This document shows positions 1 through 7,922 of a stretch of 53,004 nucleotides of DNA, piece by piece (position 1 is the stretch's first letter; each line of letters begins with the position of its first letter). The notes under the pieces are model-generated. The model was not told the origin of the DNA. It worked only from the letters and a program-made list of their open reading frames with translations, and did not search any database. Source of the stretch: an uncultured Bacilli bacterium (lineage in GTDB: Bacteria; Bacillota_I; Bacilli_A; RF39; UBA660); contig CAKOLD010000005.1 in the NCBI GenBank assembly GCA_934096015.1, positions 1-53,004 on the forward strand, given 5' to 3'. The position numbers and the translations under genes are program-made.

Positions 1-73
1 CGATTAGCTCAGTCGGTAGAGCGCACGGCTGTTAACCGTTAGGTCGTAGGTTCGAGTCCTACATCGGGCGCCA
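1..73 (+). tRNA. tRNA-Asn (GTT), 5' end cut by window edge
   Basis: The cloverleaf is readable: D arm GCTC/GAGC, anticodon loop CTGTTAA with anticodon GTT, T arm GTAGG-TTCGAGT-CCTAC, and a 3' acceptor strand ATCGGGC followed by discriminator G and an encoded CCA at 71-73. The 5' acceptor strand should be GCCCGAT, of which only CGAT is in the window, so three bases are missing. The outermost anticodon-stem pair looks like a C-T mismatch. Confidence 0.95.
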
Positions 74-83
74 TTTTGATATT

Positions 84-107
84 AAAGCAACTAAGGTTGC
101 TTTTTTA
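84..107 (+). terminator. Intrinsic terminator after tRNA-Asn
   Basis: A stem AAGCAAC (85-91) pairs with GTTGCTT (96-102) over a 4-base loop and is followed by a run of T residues. It lies 11 bases after the CCA end of the tRNA. Confidence 0.85.
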
Positions 108-131
108 TTTTGACATAATAAATTAATTTAG

Positions 132-163
132 TTTATAAAAAAACTTTGGTTATAAACCAAAGT
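132..163 (-). terminator. Intrinsic terminator of the deacetylase gene
   Basis: ACTTTGGTT (143-151) pairs with AACCAAAGT (155-163) over a 3-base loop. Read on the minus strand the hairpin is followed by a run of T (the A-run at about 137-143). The hairpin overlaps the stop codon at 150-152. Confidence 0.8.
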
Positions 164-1421
164 AATAGTATCCGAAGACTTTTTGATCACCTATGTTTTG
201 ATTGTATTTATTTTCTAGTAATTCAGAAATTGTAACTAGTTGATATTCTTGTTCTAAAAGCCAAGGGATAAGTATTTCTAATGCTTCAGCTGTTTCTTTA
301 TATAGCGAATGCATTAATATAACATCGCCGTTTAAATCCCCTTCTTTTTTTATAGACTCAACAATTCTTTCGGCATTTCTGGTTTTCCAATCAAGAGTAT
401 CAATTGACCATAGTATAAAAATTTCATCTGTATTATTTGTTACATTATCGTTATATGCTCCATATGGAGGTCTAATATATTTAGGATATTCATTAAATAT
501 TGAGTAATATAAATCGTCCATTGCTTGGAAGTCTTCTTTAATTTTATTAGTTTTCAATTTTTTTAAGTTAACATGATTATATGTATGTGAACCTATTTCA
601 CATCCAATTTTTTTTGCTTCTAATGAAACGTAACTATAATTTTTTAACATATATCCAACTTCAAAAAAAGTTGCAACACTATTATATTTTTTTAATGTAT
701 TTATAATAGCTGGACCATATATGGGATGTGGACCATCATCAAAGGTTAAGGCTACCATTGGTTTATTTGGATCGATGTTCCTTATAGTTTGCCGATCAAT
801 GTTGTTTGTAATTGTAGGAATGGTTAAATTTAAATAATTTGAAATATCAGAATAGTTTATAAAGGTTTTTTCATAATTATTATTTACTAATCTATAATTG
901 ATTAAGTTTTCATTAGATAAGGCGACATTGATTATATCTGTATTTAATAGTTCTTTTGTTTCATTAATAGTTTCTTCTTTAAAAATGTTTTTAATTTCGA
1001 TTCCACTGTTTTTATCATAAATAAATGAATTAATTTCTGTTGTGTTCTTTTTTATATATTTGGTAATAAAAGTAATGCTAATATAATTTTCTTTTAAATA
1101 TGATTCATAATTTATAGTCATTATTTCATAACTATTATTTTGTTTAATTTTGTTTTTCTTATCAGTTAAAAATGTTTTTATTTGATCATTGATACTGTTA
1201 TTTTCTACTAAAGGGTATGATAGTATATAAGAATATTTTGAATTGTAATGTTTTTCTATTTTATTTTCTCCGTATGTCATAACTTTTTTATCTAAGACTG
1301 CGTACTTATCTAATGAGTTATATTTATTGTCTATAATGTTTTTGCCAAACAGAATTTCACATAAAATGAGAGAAAGTAGTAAAATAGATAAAGTTATTGT
1401 TAGTAGTATTTTTTTTTGCAT
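150..1421 (-). CDS. Membrane-anchored polysaccharide deacetylase, PdaC-like
   Basis: A 423-residue protein that should remove acetyl groups from cell-wall glycan on the outer face of the membrane. Residues about 5-25 form a signal anchor; residues about 50-200 are a DUF4163/DUF3298-like region; the rest is a NodB domain. All NodB motifs are visible: TFDDGP near residue 225 (catalytic Asp and metal Asp), HTYNH near 278 (metal His pair), RPPYGAY near 320, DTLDW and LMH near 367. This domain order matches PdaC of Bacillus subtilis, an N-acetylmuramic acid deacetylase. I prefer ATG 1421 to GTG 1424 because GGAAG lies at a suitable distance. It is transcribed away from the tRNA's neighbours as a single gene with its own terminator. 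The family is clear; the exact substrate is inferred. Confidence 0.85.
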   Translation of the reverse strand: MQKKILLTITLSILLLSLILCEILFGKNIIDNKYNSLDKYAVLDKKVMTYGENKIEKHYNSKYSYILSYPLVENNSINDQIKTFLTDKKNKIKQNNSYEIMTINYESYLKENYISITFITKYIKKNTTEINSFIYDKNSGIEIKNIFKEETINETKELLNTDIINVALSNENLINYRLVNNNYEKTFINYSDISNYLNLTIPTITNNIDRQTIRNIDPNKPMVALTFDDGPHPIYGPAIINTLKKYNSVATFFEVGYMLKNYSYVSLEAKKIGCEIGSHTYNHVNLKKLKTNKIKEDFQAMDDLYYSIFNEYPKYIRPPYGAYNDNVTNNTDEIFILWSIDTLDWKTRNAERIVESIKKEGDLNGDVILMHSLYKETAEALEILIPWLLEQEYQLVTISELLENKYNQNIGDQKVFGYYYFGL

Positions 1422-1477
1422 CACTTATCACTTCCTTCTGAATATAATAACATAATTTAGAGAAAATAGAAAAAGAA

Positions 1478-1795
1478 CTATTCATTTGCGTTTAGTTCTT
1501 TTGTTTTATTTGTGAATTGTTTTATTGTTTCTGCAATTTTTTGTTTTTTTGCTTCCTCTAATTGATACCATCCATTTTTAAAAGAAAGATTAAATAATTC
1601 CTGTTGTATTTGGCTTATTGAATCAAATTCTTTTTTGTATATGTTATAAATTTTATTATTACTTGCTTCATTAAGTGCTATTGCGTAATTATCAGTTAAC
1701 ATTTTAAAAGAAAGAAGTACATCATTTAAAATATCAATATCATTTAAATCTTTTGTTTTTTTTACTTTTTTTTCATCATTTTTAATTTTGCTCAT
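1478..1795 (-). CDS. CotF-family spore coat protein
   Basis: A 105-residue, mostly helical protein. The segment ILNDVLLSFKMLTDNYAIAL (about 22-41) and a later GWYQLEEA (about 76-83) match the layout of the Coat F domain, in which an LNDxL...K.LT.NY helix is followed by a GWY motif. CotF proteins belong to the spore coat in Bacillus, and the family is also found in many Clostridia. The Lys-rich N-terminus (residues 2-15) is not part of the domain. AAAGGA sits at proper spacing before the ATG. It lies 12 bases downstream of a second small gene read in the same direction, probably one operon. Function in a spore is family knowledge; that this organism sporulates is not shown. Confidence 0.75.
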   Translation of the reverse strand: MSKIKNDEKKVKKTKDLNDIDILNDVLLSFKMLTDNYAIALNEASNNKIYNIYKKEFDSISQIQQELFNLSFKNGWYQLEEAKKQKIAETIKQFTNKTKELNANE

Positions 1796-1807
1796 ATATT
1801 ATTCCTT

Positions 1808-2005
1808 TCAATTTAAAGTATTTAATAAATCGTTATAAATATTTATAAGTACATTATTACTTTTTTCCAATATGTTTATAACTGATTCGTCTTCTGCTAT
1901 AGTTTCATAGTGATATATTTTTTTTGAAAAAGTATGTATCCAATTTAACATATCACTAATATATGATAAATCTTTAGTAGAAATAATATTTGGTACTTGT
2001 TCCAT
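1808..2005 (-). CDS. Small spore-coat-associated protein
   Basis: A 65-residue helical protein beginning MEQVPNIISTKDLSYISDML. Small proteins with this opening (P.IISTKDLSYI.DM.NW) are the usual partner of CotF-like genes in spore-forming Firmicutes, and here the CotF gene follows directly. AAGGAGG lies 5 to 6 bases before the ATG. The body (30-65) is predicted to be one or two amphipathic helices. No signal peptide or membrane segment is present. Assignment rests on the pattern of the first 25 residues and the neighbour. Confidence 0.6.
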   Translation of the reverse strand: MEQVPNIISTKDLSYISDMLNWIHTFSKKIYHYETIAEDESVINILEKSNNVLINIYNDLLNTLN

Positions 2006-2072
2006 AATTTCCTCCTTATATTAATATTGTGATATGTACAAAAATATTTATACTCGTTTTTTTAAATAATAA

Positions 2073-2101
2073 TTGAATAATTAAAATTATAATGTTATAA
2101 T
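2073..2101 (+). promoter_or_regulatory. Sigma-A-type promoter, extended -10
   Basis: TTGAAT (2073-2078), 17-base spacer, TATAAT (2096-2101) preceded by TG at 2093-2094. It lies 26 bases before the ATG of the LysM coiled-coil gene. Confidence 0.65.
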
Positions 2102-2126
2102 GTTACCAGAATAGAGAGGGATATTT

Positions 2127-3488
2127 ATGAATGAACTATTATTTTCATGTCAAAGTGATAGATTATCTTTAGAAAATATATTGGCTTATAATCAAATAAA
2201 AAAGTGTGATAAAGGGATAGAAAAATATTGTGAAGAAATTTCTTTATTAAAAAAAGAAATTAGTGGTATTTTAGCGAGTCAAGGAATAAAAGAAAATTAT
2301 GTAGAAATAATTTCTAAATATAAAGAACAACTAAAAAATATTGAATCAAATGAATCTAGATCTAAAGAATTAGATTATCAAATTAAAATTAATGATGAAA
2401 AAATTAATAATTTTAATTTAAAAATTAAAGAATTAGAAGCAGAATTAGAGGAATTAAAAAGAAATGTTTTTGAAGCTAATGATGCAAAAGAGATTGTAGA
2501 TTCTCAAAATGAAATAGAAAGTGTTTCTAAAAAGTTAGTTGATTTGTATGATTTAGTTGAAAATGTTAGTAATGATAATACTGCTAATTTAATTGAATTA
2601 GAGTTTATAAAAAATAAGGGTGATTCTTCTTTAGATACTGATGATTTAGAAAAAGTTGAGTTATCTAATGAATTACATAGAATTAGTGTAGAATTTGATG
2701 ATGTAGTTAGAGAATTAGAGCTATCTGTTAGAGAAAATATTGAATTTTGTATGAAAAAAATTAATAATCGTGAAAAGGAGATTGTTAAATATGAAGACAG
2801 AAAAAGCAATATTGTAGCAGAATACCCTAAATCACTAAATTTGGATTATCAGAGTGAGTTTGCAAAATTATCTAATTTATTTGATGAATTAGGATTACAT
2901 AATTCTAGTATTGTAGAAGAAAATACTTCTTTTGATAGTCCTTTAGAGAAGACAGAAGAAATTAAAACAGAAGAGAAACCTGTAGAACCTGAACAAATTA
3001 AAGAAGAAACTAATATATTTGATATTCCTGAAGAGGAAGAAGAAGTTAAAGAAGAAAAAATAGAAGATGAAATTGAAGAAGAACCAACTCATATTGAAAA
3101 TGATATGATAAAAGTTGAAAGTATTGAAAAACCTGATATAGAACTAAAAGAAGTTGAAGAGGCTTCTCAGGATGTTCAACAAGAAGAATCTTTAGAAGAA
3201 GATGATAGTGACGATGTTTCTGTTGACAATTCATCATTTAGTACTATTGGATCTGTGCCTTATATATTTTCTGAAGGTGAATCTTTAGAAAGTATTGCTG
3301 AAAAAGTTTATCCAAGCAAGGATTGTTGGGAAGCAATTTATAATTATAATAAAGAAGAGATAAATAGTTACTTAACTGCTAATGGTATGTCATGTGATGA
3401 TGAAACTATAAAAGCTTTAGCTTCAGATAAATATTTATTTGCTGGAATTCAATTAAATATTCCTACGGATTGTAATTATAGAGGATAA
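2127..3488 (+). CDS. Coiled-coil protein with C-terminal LysM domain
   Basis: A 453-residue acidic protein with no signal peptide. Residues about 30-120 and 190-235 are long charged coiled coil; residues about 270-370 are a very Glu-rich, low-complexity spacer; residues about 378-450 form a LysM module (EGESLESIAEKVYP, then a WEAIYNYN segment and an LFAGIQLNIP end typical of LysM). LysM binds N-acetylglucosamine-containing glycan such as peptidoglycan, but without a signal peptide this copy would stay inside the cell; intracellular LysM ends are known on spore coat and morphogenesis proteins. GAGAGGGA precedes the ATG. A small gene follows one base after the stop, so they form an operon. The neighbouring CotF genes make a spore-related role possible, but that is inference. 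Confidence 0.7.
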   Translation: MNELLFSCQSDRLSLENILAYNQIKKCDKGIEKYCEEISLLKKEISGILASQGIKENYVEIISKYKEQLKNIESNESRSKELDYQIKINDEKINNFNLKIKELEAELEELKRNVFEANDAKEIVDSQNEIESVSKKLVDLYDLVENVSNDNTANLIELEFIKNKGDSSLDTDDLEKVELSNELHRISVEFDDVVRELELSVRENIEFCMKKINNREKEIVKYEDRKSNIVAEYPKSLNLDYQSEFAKLSNLFDELGLHNSSIVEENTSFDSPLEKTEEIKTEEKPVEPEQIKEETNIFDIPEEEEEVKEEKIEDEIEEEPTHIENDMIKVESIEKPDIELKEVEEASQDVQQEESLEEDDSDDVSVDNSSFSTIGSVPYIFSEGESLESIAEKVYPSKDCWEAIYNYNKEEINSYLTANGMSCDDETIKALASDKYLFAGIQLNIPTDCNYRG

Positions 3489-3489
3489 T

Positions 3490-3699
3490 ATGTATTTAGA
3501 AAAAGATGAAATACTTCATTTAACAAATAAAAAGAATTACAAAGTAATTAATTTTGAGTTAGTAGATGATATTTGTTATTACTTACTAAAAAATATAGAT
3601 AATAATAAATTTATTGTTGTTACTTGCAGTGAAATTAATTCTGAGTTGTATTTAAAAGAAGTTAAAGATGAGAATGTTTTAAATAATTTAAAATTTTAA
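3490..3699 (+). CDS. Small conserved-looking hypothetical protein
   Basis: A 69-residue protein, about half beta and half helix by eye, starting MYLEKDEILHLTNKKNYKVI and ending LKDEN-like LKEVKDENVL. It begins one base after the LysM gene stops, with GAGG in the end of that gene as ribosome binding site. The pattern (KNYKVINFELVDDICYYLL) is that of small cytosolic beta-barrel proteins found next to ribosomal or sporulation genes, but I do not recognise the family. It is followed by an intrinsic terminator. Confidence 0.7.
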   Translation: MYLEKDEILHLTNKKNYKVINFELVDDICYYLLKNIDNNKFIVVTCSEINSELYLKEVKDENVLNNLKF

Positions 3700-3726
3700 G
3701 ATAAGGTTTTTTACTTATCTTTTTTT
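3697..3726 (+). terminator. Intrinsic terminator
   Basis: AAGATAAG (3698-3705) pairs with CTTATCTT (3714-3721), followed by a T run. It closes the LysM operon and lies just before the thermonuclease gene. Confidence 0.75.
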
Positions 3727-3738
3727 AGAGGTAAAAAA

Positions 3739-4386
3739 ATGAAAAGAATTTTGATAATATTATTATTTTTGTTAACTTTAAATGTTAATGCTGATACTAA
3801 TGTAGTTACTTTTAATAAATGTGTAGATGGGGATACTGCATGGTTTAATTATGATGGTGAAAAAACTAAATTTCGTTTTTTAGGTATTGACACTCCTGAA
3901 AGTGTCCATCCAAATAAAAAGGTTCAACCTTTTGGCAAAGAAGCTAGTTTGTATACATGTAATCTTTTAGAAAATGCTAATAATATTGTAGTTGAATTTG
4001 ATGATGGCTCTTCTAAACAGGATAAATATGATAGATATTTAGCCTGGGTATGGGTTGATGGAAAATTATTACAGCAAGAATTAATTGAACAAGGATATGC
4101 TAAAGTGTCTTATATATATGGTGATTATAAATACACTAAATCTTTATGTAAGATTCAGAAATCAGCTATTGATGATAAAATTGGAATATGGAGTTTAAAA
4201 AAAGCAGAAGAGGGTTACTGTTCTACTATTTTTTATTCTGATGCTTCAGATAATATTGTTTTGTTAAATAATGATGTTCAACAAGAAGATGATTTTATTC
4301 AAAATGTTTTTAAAAAATATCCGTATTTGTTTTTTATATTTGCTGGGTTAGTGTTGCTTTTTACTAAGAAGAAAAAACTTATTTAA
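3739..4386 (+). CDS. Secreted, membrane-anchored thermonuclease (SNase)
   Basis: A 215-residue nuclease that should cut DNA and RNA outside the cell. Residues 1-18 are a signal peptide (ILLFLLTLNVNADT). The SNase fold follows: VDGDTAWF near 32, FRFLGIDTPES near 46 (catalytic Arg and Asp), FGKEAS near 69, and DKYDRYLAWVWVDG near 95 with the second catalytic Arg. The C-terminus (about 193-209) is a hydrophobic segment followed by KKKKL, so the enzyme appears tethered by a C-terminal TM helix, with no sortase motif before it. AGAGGT precedes the ATG. Its last 8 bases overlap the convergent mechanosensitive channel gene; no terminator is seen there. Confidence 0.85.
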   Translation: MKRILIILLFLLTLNVNADTNVVTFNKCVDGDTAWFNYDGEKTKFRFLGIDTPESVHPNKKVQPFGKEASLYTCNLLENANNIVVEFDDGSSKQDKYDRYLAWVWVDGKLLQQELIEQGYAKVSYIYGDYKYTKSLCKIQKSAIDDKIGIWSLKKAEEGYCSTIFYSDASDNIVLLNNDVQQEDDFIQNVFKKYPYLFFIFAGLVLLFTKKKKLI

Positions 4387-5239
4387 TCATGATGTTATTT
4401 TGAGAAAAGATTTTAAGAATATTATTATATATATCACTTTCTACATTACGTTGTTTTTTAGGATGAATCAAAAATCTTACTGTAAGAACAATTGATCCAT
4501 CGTCTATTTTTGTATATATGATTGGTGTTAAGTTATTGTAATAAATTCGATATTTTGAAATAGATTGTTCTATTTCTTTTTTCATTTTCTTTGGTATTTC
4601 TTTAATTATTGAATTAGAAGTAACTATTTTTAGTATAAGTGTTTTTGCTAAATCTAAATCACTGTTAATGTCTATTTTTATGCTTAATTCATCCCATATA
4701 TATTTAAAAGCTTTTGTGTAATTTTTAAGAGGAGTATTAAATATTAATGAATTTGGCAAATGAATCATTATTCCTGTACTTTGATTGGTTATTTTATCTA
4801 CTTCTAATAGTTCGAAATTTAAATGGTTAATATTAACTATATCTCCTGTATAGTCACCAATTTGAACTCTATCTTCTATTTTAATTGGTTTAGTTAATTT
4901 AATGTAGATTCCACATACATAATTAAATATTATATCTTTTGCAGCTAGTGTTAAGGCGGCTGAAACAAAGCTAATAATTGTTATGGTGTTTTTTAATGGC
5001 CCTTTCCAAATTACTGCTAAAGTTAAAAGAAAAATTATTGTAAGAATAGTATGATTTCTTTTATTTACAGTATATATCTGTTTTTCATTTAGATTAATTT
5101 TTTTGTTAAGAAAATTTAATCCTAGACTTACTAATTTAATTATTATTGCTGCAATTGCTGTATATACTAATAATGAAATTGATTCTTTATTTATATTAAA
5201 TGATTGACCTATTATATCAGTTATTTTATTTAAAATCAT
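4379..5239 (-). CDS. MscS-family mechanosensitive channel
   Basis: A 286-residue membrane protein with three hydrophobic segments (about 20-40, 60-80 and 85-112) followed by the MscS beta and alpha/beta domains. The pore-lining helix segment AALTLAAKDIIFNYVCGIYI and the beta-domain segment IEDRVQIGDYTGDIVNIN are typical of MscS channels, which open to release solutes on hypo-osmotic shock. The length is like that of E. coli MscS (286). No partner domain is attached. It overlaps the 3' end of the convergent thermonuclease gene by 8 bases. Confidence 0.9.
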   Translation of the reverse strand: MILNKITDIIGQSFNINKESISLLVYTAIAAIIIKLVSLGLNFLNKKINLNEKQIYTVNKRNHTILTIIFLLTLAVIWKGPLKNTITIISFVSAALTLAAKDIIFNYVCGIYIKLTKPIKIEDRVQIGDYTGDIVNINHLNFELLEVDKITNQSTGIMIHLPNSLIFNTPLKNYTKAFKYIWDELSIKIDINSDLDLAKTLILKIVTSNSIIKEIPKKMKKEIEQSISKYRIYYNNLTPIIYTKIDDGSIVLTVRFLIHPKKQRNVESDIYNNILKIFSQNNIMIK

Positions 5240-5397
5240 GTTTTCACTTCCTTTGTGGTTTTCTAATATACCACTTTATTAAGTGTATGTTAAGCTTTAA
5301 AAAAATTTATGTGTAAATAAATGTAAAATGATTTATTATTCTTTTATACCAATTATATATACTTGATATAATAAATATGATGATAGGAGGAATAAAA

Positions 5398-6441
5398 ATG
5401 AAAGATTTAAAAATATTTCAAGTTGGTTGTGGAAAGATGAGTAAGTACACAATGCGTTATGTTTTTGAGAAAGGATCAAGTATAGTAGGAGCAGTTGATG
5501 TTAATCCTGAAGTAATTGGTAGTGATATTGGAACTGTTATGGAATCTGAAAATAAGGGTGTTTTAATACATTCAGTAGACGAATTAGAACAATTATTAAA
5601 AGAAACTAAACCTGATGCCTGTATAGTAACTACTATGAGTTTTATGAAAGATGTAGAGGATGTGTTAAAGACCTGTGCTAAATGTGGTGTAAATACTATA
5701 ACTACATGTGAAGAAGCTTTTTATCCGTTTAATTCTTCACCTAAAATTACCGAAGAAATTGATTTGTTAGCTAAAGAAAATAATTGTACAATTAGTGGTA
5801 GTGGATATCAAGATGCCTTCTGGGGAAATTTAATTTATACTTTAGCAGGTGCTAGCCATAAAATAAATAAAATTAAAGGAAGTAGCTCTTATAATGTTGA
5901 AGATTATGGTATTGCTTTAGCACTTGCCCATGGAGCTGGAAAAACTGCAGAAGAATTTGAAAGAGATGTTGCTAGTGCTGATAATATTTCTGAAGAAGAA
6001 CGTAATTTATTAATTCAAAATGGGGAGTTTGCTCCTAGTTATATGTGGAATACAAATGGTTGGCTTTGTGATAAATTAGGTTTACATGTAAAAAGTCAAA
6101 GTCAAAAGTGTGTTCCTATATATAGAGAAGATGACATCCATTCTGATACTTTACAAATGGATATAAAAGCTGGATTGGCTACTGGAATGAGTGCAGTTGT
6201 TACTACTGAAACTTTGGAAGGTATTACAATTGAAAGTGAATGTATTGGTAAAGTTTATGGTAAGGATGATTTTGATAAAAACGAATGGAGTATTATTGGA
6301 GAACCAGATACTACTTTAATAATTAATAGACCAGCAACTGTAGAATTAACTTGTGCTAGTATTGTAAATAGAATACCTGATTTAATTGCAGCTAGAAGTG
6401 GATTTGTGCCTACGAGTCAAATGGGAGAACTAAAATATTAG
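5398..6441 (+). CDS. DapB-like NAD(P)-dependent dehydrogenase (2,4-diaminopentanoate dehydrogenase-like)
   Basis: A 347-residue oxidoreductase. It opens with a Rossmann fold (IFQVGCGKMSKYTMRYV, residues 6-22) of the dihydrodipicolinate-reductase N-terminal type, and its length and the CEEAFYPF and DAFWGN segments fit the family that includes 2,4-diaminopentanoate dehydrogenase of ornithine-fermenting clostridia, which deaminates a small diamine with NAD(P)+. The real substrate here cannot be read from the sequence. The start at 5398 is chosen over the in-frame ATGs at 5377 and 5380 because AGGAGG at 5385-5390 is placed 7 bases before it. It stands alone between an upstream TATAAT (5367-5372) and its own terminator, so no pathway context is available. 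Confidence 0.7.
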   Translation: MKDLKIFQVGCGKMSKYTMRYVFEKGSSIVGAVDVNPEVIGSDIGTVMESENKGVLIHSVDELEQLLKETKPDACIVTTMSFMKDVEDVLKTCAKCGVNTITTCEEAFYPFNSSPKITEEIDLLAKENNCTISGSGYQDAFWGNLIYTLAGASHKINKIKGSSSYNVEDYGIALALAHGAGKTAEEFERDVASADNISEEERNLLIQNGEFAPSYMWNTNGWLCDKLGLHVKSQSQKCVPIYREDDIHSDTLQMDIKAGLATGMSAVVTTETLEGITIESECIGKVYGKDDFDKNEWSIIGEPDTTLIINRPATVELTCASIVNRIPDLIAARSGFVPTSQMGELKY

Positions 6442-6451
6442 TTCTTTTTTT
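6427..6451 (+). terminator. Intrinsic terminator overlapping the stop of the dehydrogenase
   Basis: GAACTAA (6427-6433) pairs with TTAGTTC (6438-6444) over a 4-base loop, then T run. The stop codon TAG (6439-6441) is inside the stem. Confidence 0.8.
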
Positions 6452-6520
6452 GTAAACTATTTTGTAATGTTTTGACAAATTTAAAAACTGATTATACAAT
6501 GTAAGTAGAGTGTGATGTTT

Positions 6521-7459
6521 ATGGAAAAAATAAGTATAATTGTTCCTTGTTACAATGAGGAAGAAGCTATTCCTTTGTTTTATAAGGAAATTAAAAAGAT
6601 AGAAAAAAAATTGGAGGATTATTCATTTGAATATATTTTTGTGGATGATGGATCTAAAGATAAAACATTATTAGAACTTAAAAAGTTACATGATAAAGAT
6701 AAAAAAGTGAGATTTATTTCTTTTTCTCGAAATTTTGGTAAAGAGGCTGCAATGCTTGCTGGATTAGAGGCATCTATTGGTGATTATGCGACAATTATGG
6801 ATGTTGATTTACAAGATCCTCCAGAACTTTTACCAGAAATGATTAGAATAATTAAAGAAGAAGATTATGATTCAGTTGGAACTAGAAGAGTTACTAGAAA
6901 AGGAGAACCTCCAATCCGAAGTTTTTTTGCTAGAATGTTTTATAAATTAATTAATAAAATGAGTAAAGTTGAAATGGTTGACGGAGCTCGTGATTATAGG
7001 TTGATGAAAAGAAAAATGGTTGATGCTGTAATTTCTTTACACGAATATAATCGATATTCAAAAGGCCTTTTTAGTTTTGTTGGATTTAAAACAAAGTGGT
7101 TAGAGTATGAAAATGTTGAAAGAGTTGCTGGAGAAACTAAGTGGTCTTTTTGGAAATTGTTTTTATATGCAATTGATGGCATAGTTGCATTTACTACTAC
7201 ACCACTTTCAATAGCTGCGGTAATAGGAGTAGTATTTTGTTTAGTTGCTTTTTGTTTTACAATTGTTATTTTTGTTAAAACTTTAATATTTAATGATCCA
7301 GTTGCAGGATGGCCAAGTTTAGCGTGCATTGTGACATTTATAGGAGGAATTCAATTATTTTGCATGGGAATAATAGGACAATATTTAGCAAAAACTTATC
7401 TTGAAACTAAAAGAAGACCGATATATATAGTAAGAGAAGATGAAACTACAAAAAAATAG
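6521..7459 (+). CDS. Family 2 glycosyltransferase, polyprenyl-phosphate type (GtrB/DPM1-like)
   Basis: A 312-residue membrane enzyme that should move a sugar from a nucleotide donor to undecaprenyl phosphate for decoration of a cell-surface polymer. The GT-A domain is complete: IIVPCYNEEEAI near residue 6, VDDGSKDKT near 40, FGKEAAMLAGLE near 72, DVDLQDPPELLPEM near 96 (metal-binding DxD) and a GETKWS segment. Two C-terminal TM helices (about 230-255 and 268-290) match the GtrB/DPM1/YkcC class. GTG 6512 and ATG 6515 are in-frame alternatives; no strong ribosome binding site decides, and 6521 matches the usual family start. No flippase gene is adjacent. Confidence 0.88.
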   Translation: MEKISIIVPCYNEEEAIPLFYKEIKKIEKKLEDYSFEYIFVDDGSKDKTLLELKKLHDKDKKVRFISFSRNFGKEAAMLAGLEASIGDYATIMDVDLQDPPELLPEMIRIIKEEDYDSVGTRRVTRKGEPPIRSFFARMFYKLINKMSKVEMVDGARDYRLMKRKMVDAVISLHEYNRYSKGLFSFVGFKTKWLEYENVERVAGETKWSFWKLFLYAIDGIVAFTTTPLSIAAVIGVVFCLVAFCFTIVIFVKTLIFNDPVAGWPSLACIVTFIGGIQLFCMGIIGQYLAKTYLETKRRPIYIVREDETTKK

Positions 7460-7473
7460 TTTTATCTTTTTTC

Positions 7474-7502
7474 TTGAAATAATGTTTAAAATATATTATA
7501 CT
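7474..7502 (+). promoter_or_regulatory. Promoter of perR-rubrerythrin
   Basis: TTGAAA (7474-7479), a 17-base spacer and TATACT (7497-7502). The predicted start of transcription, about 7509, falls inside the palindrome at 7508-7520. Confidence 0.7.
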
Positions 7503-7507
7503 TAAAT

Positions 7508-7520
7508 AGTAATCATTACT
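7508..7520 (+). promoter_or_regulatory. PerR/Fur-type operator (perfect 6-1-6 palindrome)
   Basis: AGTAAT-C-ATTACT is a perfect 6-1-6 inverted repeat of the Per/Fur box class (consensus half TTATAAT/ATTATAA), placed across the predicted transcription start and just before the ribosome binding site of the Fur-family gene. It predicts autorepression of perR and rubrerythrin. Confidence 0.65.
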
Positions 7521-7535
7521 GATAAGGAGTATATT

Positions 7536-7922
7536 TTGAGAAATACAAAGCAAAGACAAATAATTTTGAGTATAGTTAATAATAGTTTTGATCACTTAAC
7601 GGCATTCGAGGTTTATACAGAGGCAAGGAGAAAAATTTCTAATATAAGCTTGGGGACAGTATATCGTAATTTAAATAAGTTAGTTGCTACAGGCGAGATA
7701 ATGTGTTTAAAAATGCCAAATGGAATTGAAAGATTTGATAAAAATGTTTTACATGCTCATGTGGAGTGTATTGTTTGTGGGAAAATTGAGGATGTTAGTG
7801 GTAACTATATAAATAAAATTCCTGAAATTAAAGATTATGAAGTTAATGGTTATGATTTACGTTTTTTAGGAAAATGTAATACATGTTTGAAGGAGGAGAT
7901 AAAAAATGGAATTAAAAGGTAG
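7536..7922 (+). CDS. perR: Peroxide-stress regulator PerR (Fur family)
   Basis: A 128-residue Fur-family repressor. The winged helix (about 1-75) has the recognition stretch NISLGTVYRNLNKLV. The metal ligands of PerR are present: RFD near residue 67 (Asp of the sensing site) and HAH near 74-76; the two CxxC pairs CIVC and CNTC near 79 and 116 form the structural zinc site. It should sense peroxide by oxidation of a metal-bound His and release its targets. The next gene, rubrerythrin, overlaps by 17 bases, the classic clostridial perR-rbr pair, which favours PerR over Fur or Zur. The start is TTG 7536, with AAGGAG six bases upstream. Confidence 0.85.
   Translation: MRNTKQRQIILSIVNNSFDHLTAFEVYTEARRKISNISLGTVYRNLNKLVATGEIMCLKMPNGIERFDKNVLHAHVECIVCGKIEDVSGNYINKIPEIKDYEVNGYDLRFLGKCNTCLKEEIKNGIKR

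Noticed and set aside
2504..2809. Minus-strand ORF within the LysM gene
   Set aside because: Shadow of the coiled-coil frame, composed of low-complexity Ser/Leu/Ile/Phe, no ribosome binding site.
7443..7470. Terminator after the glycosyltransferase gene
   Set aside because: Only a 6-bp AAACTA/TAGTTT stem with an A-rich loop and an interrupted T run; too weak to list.
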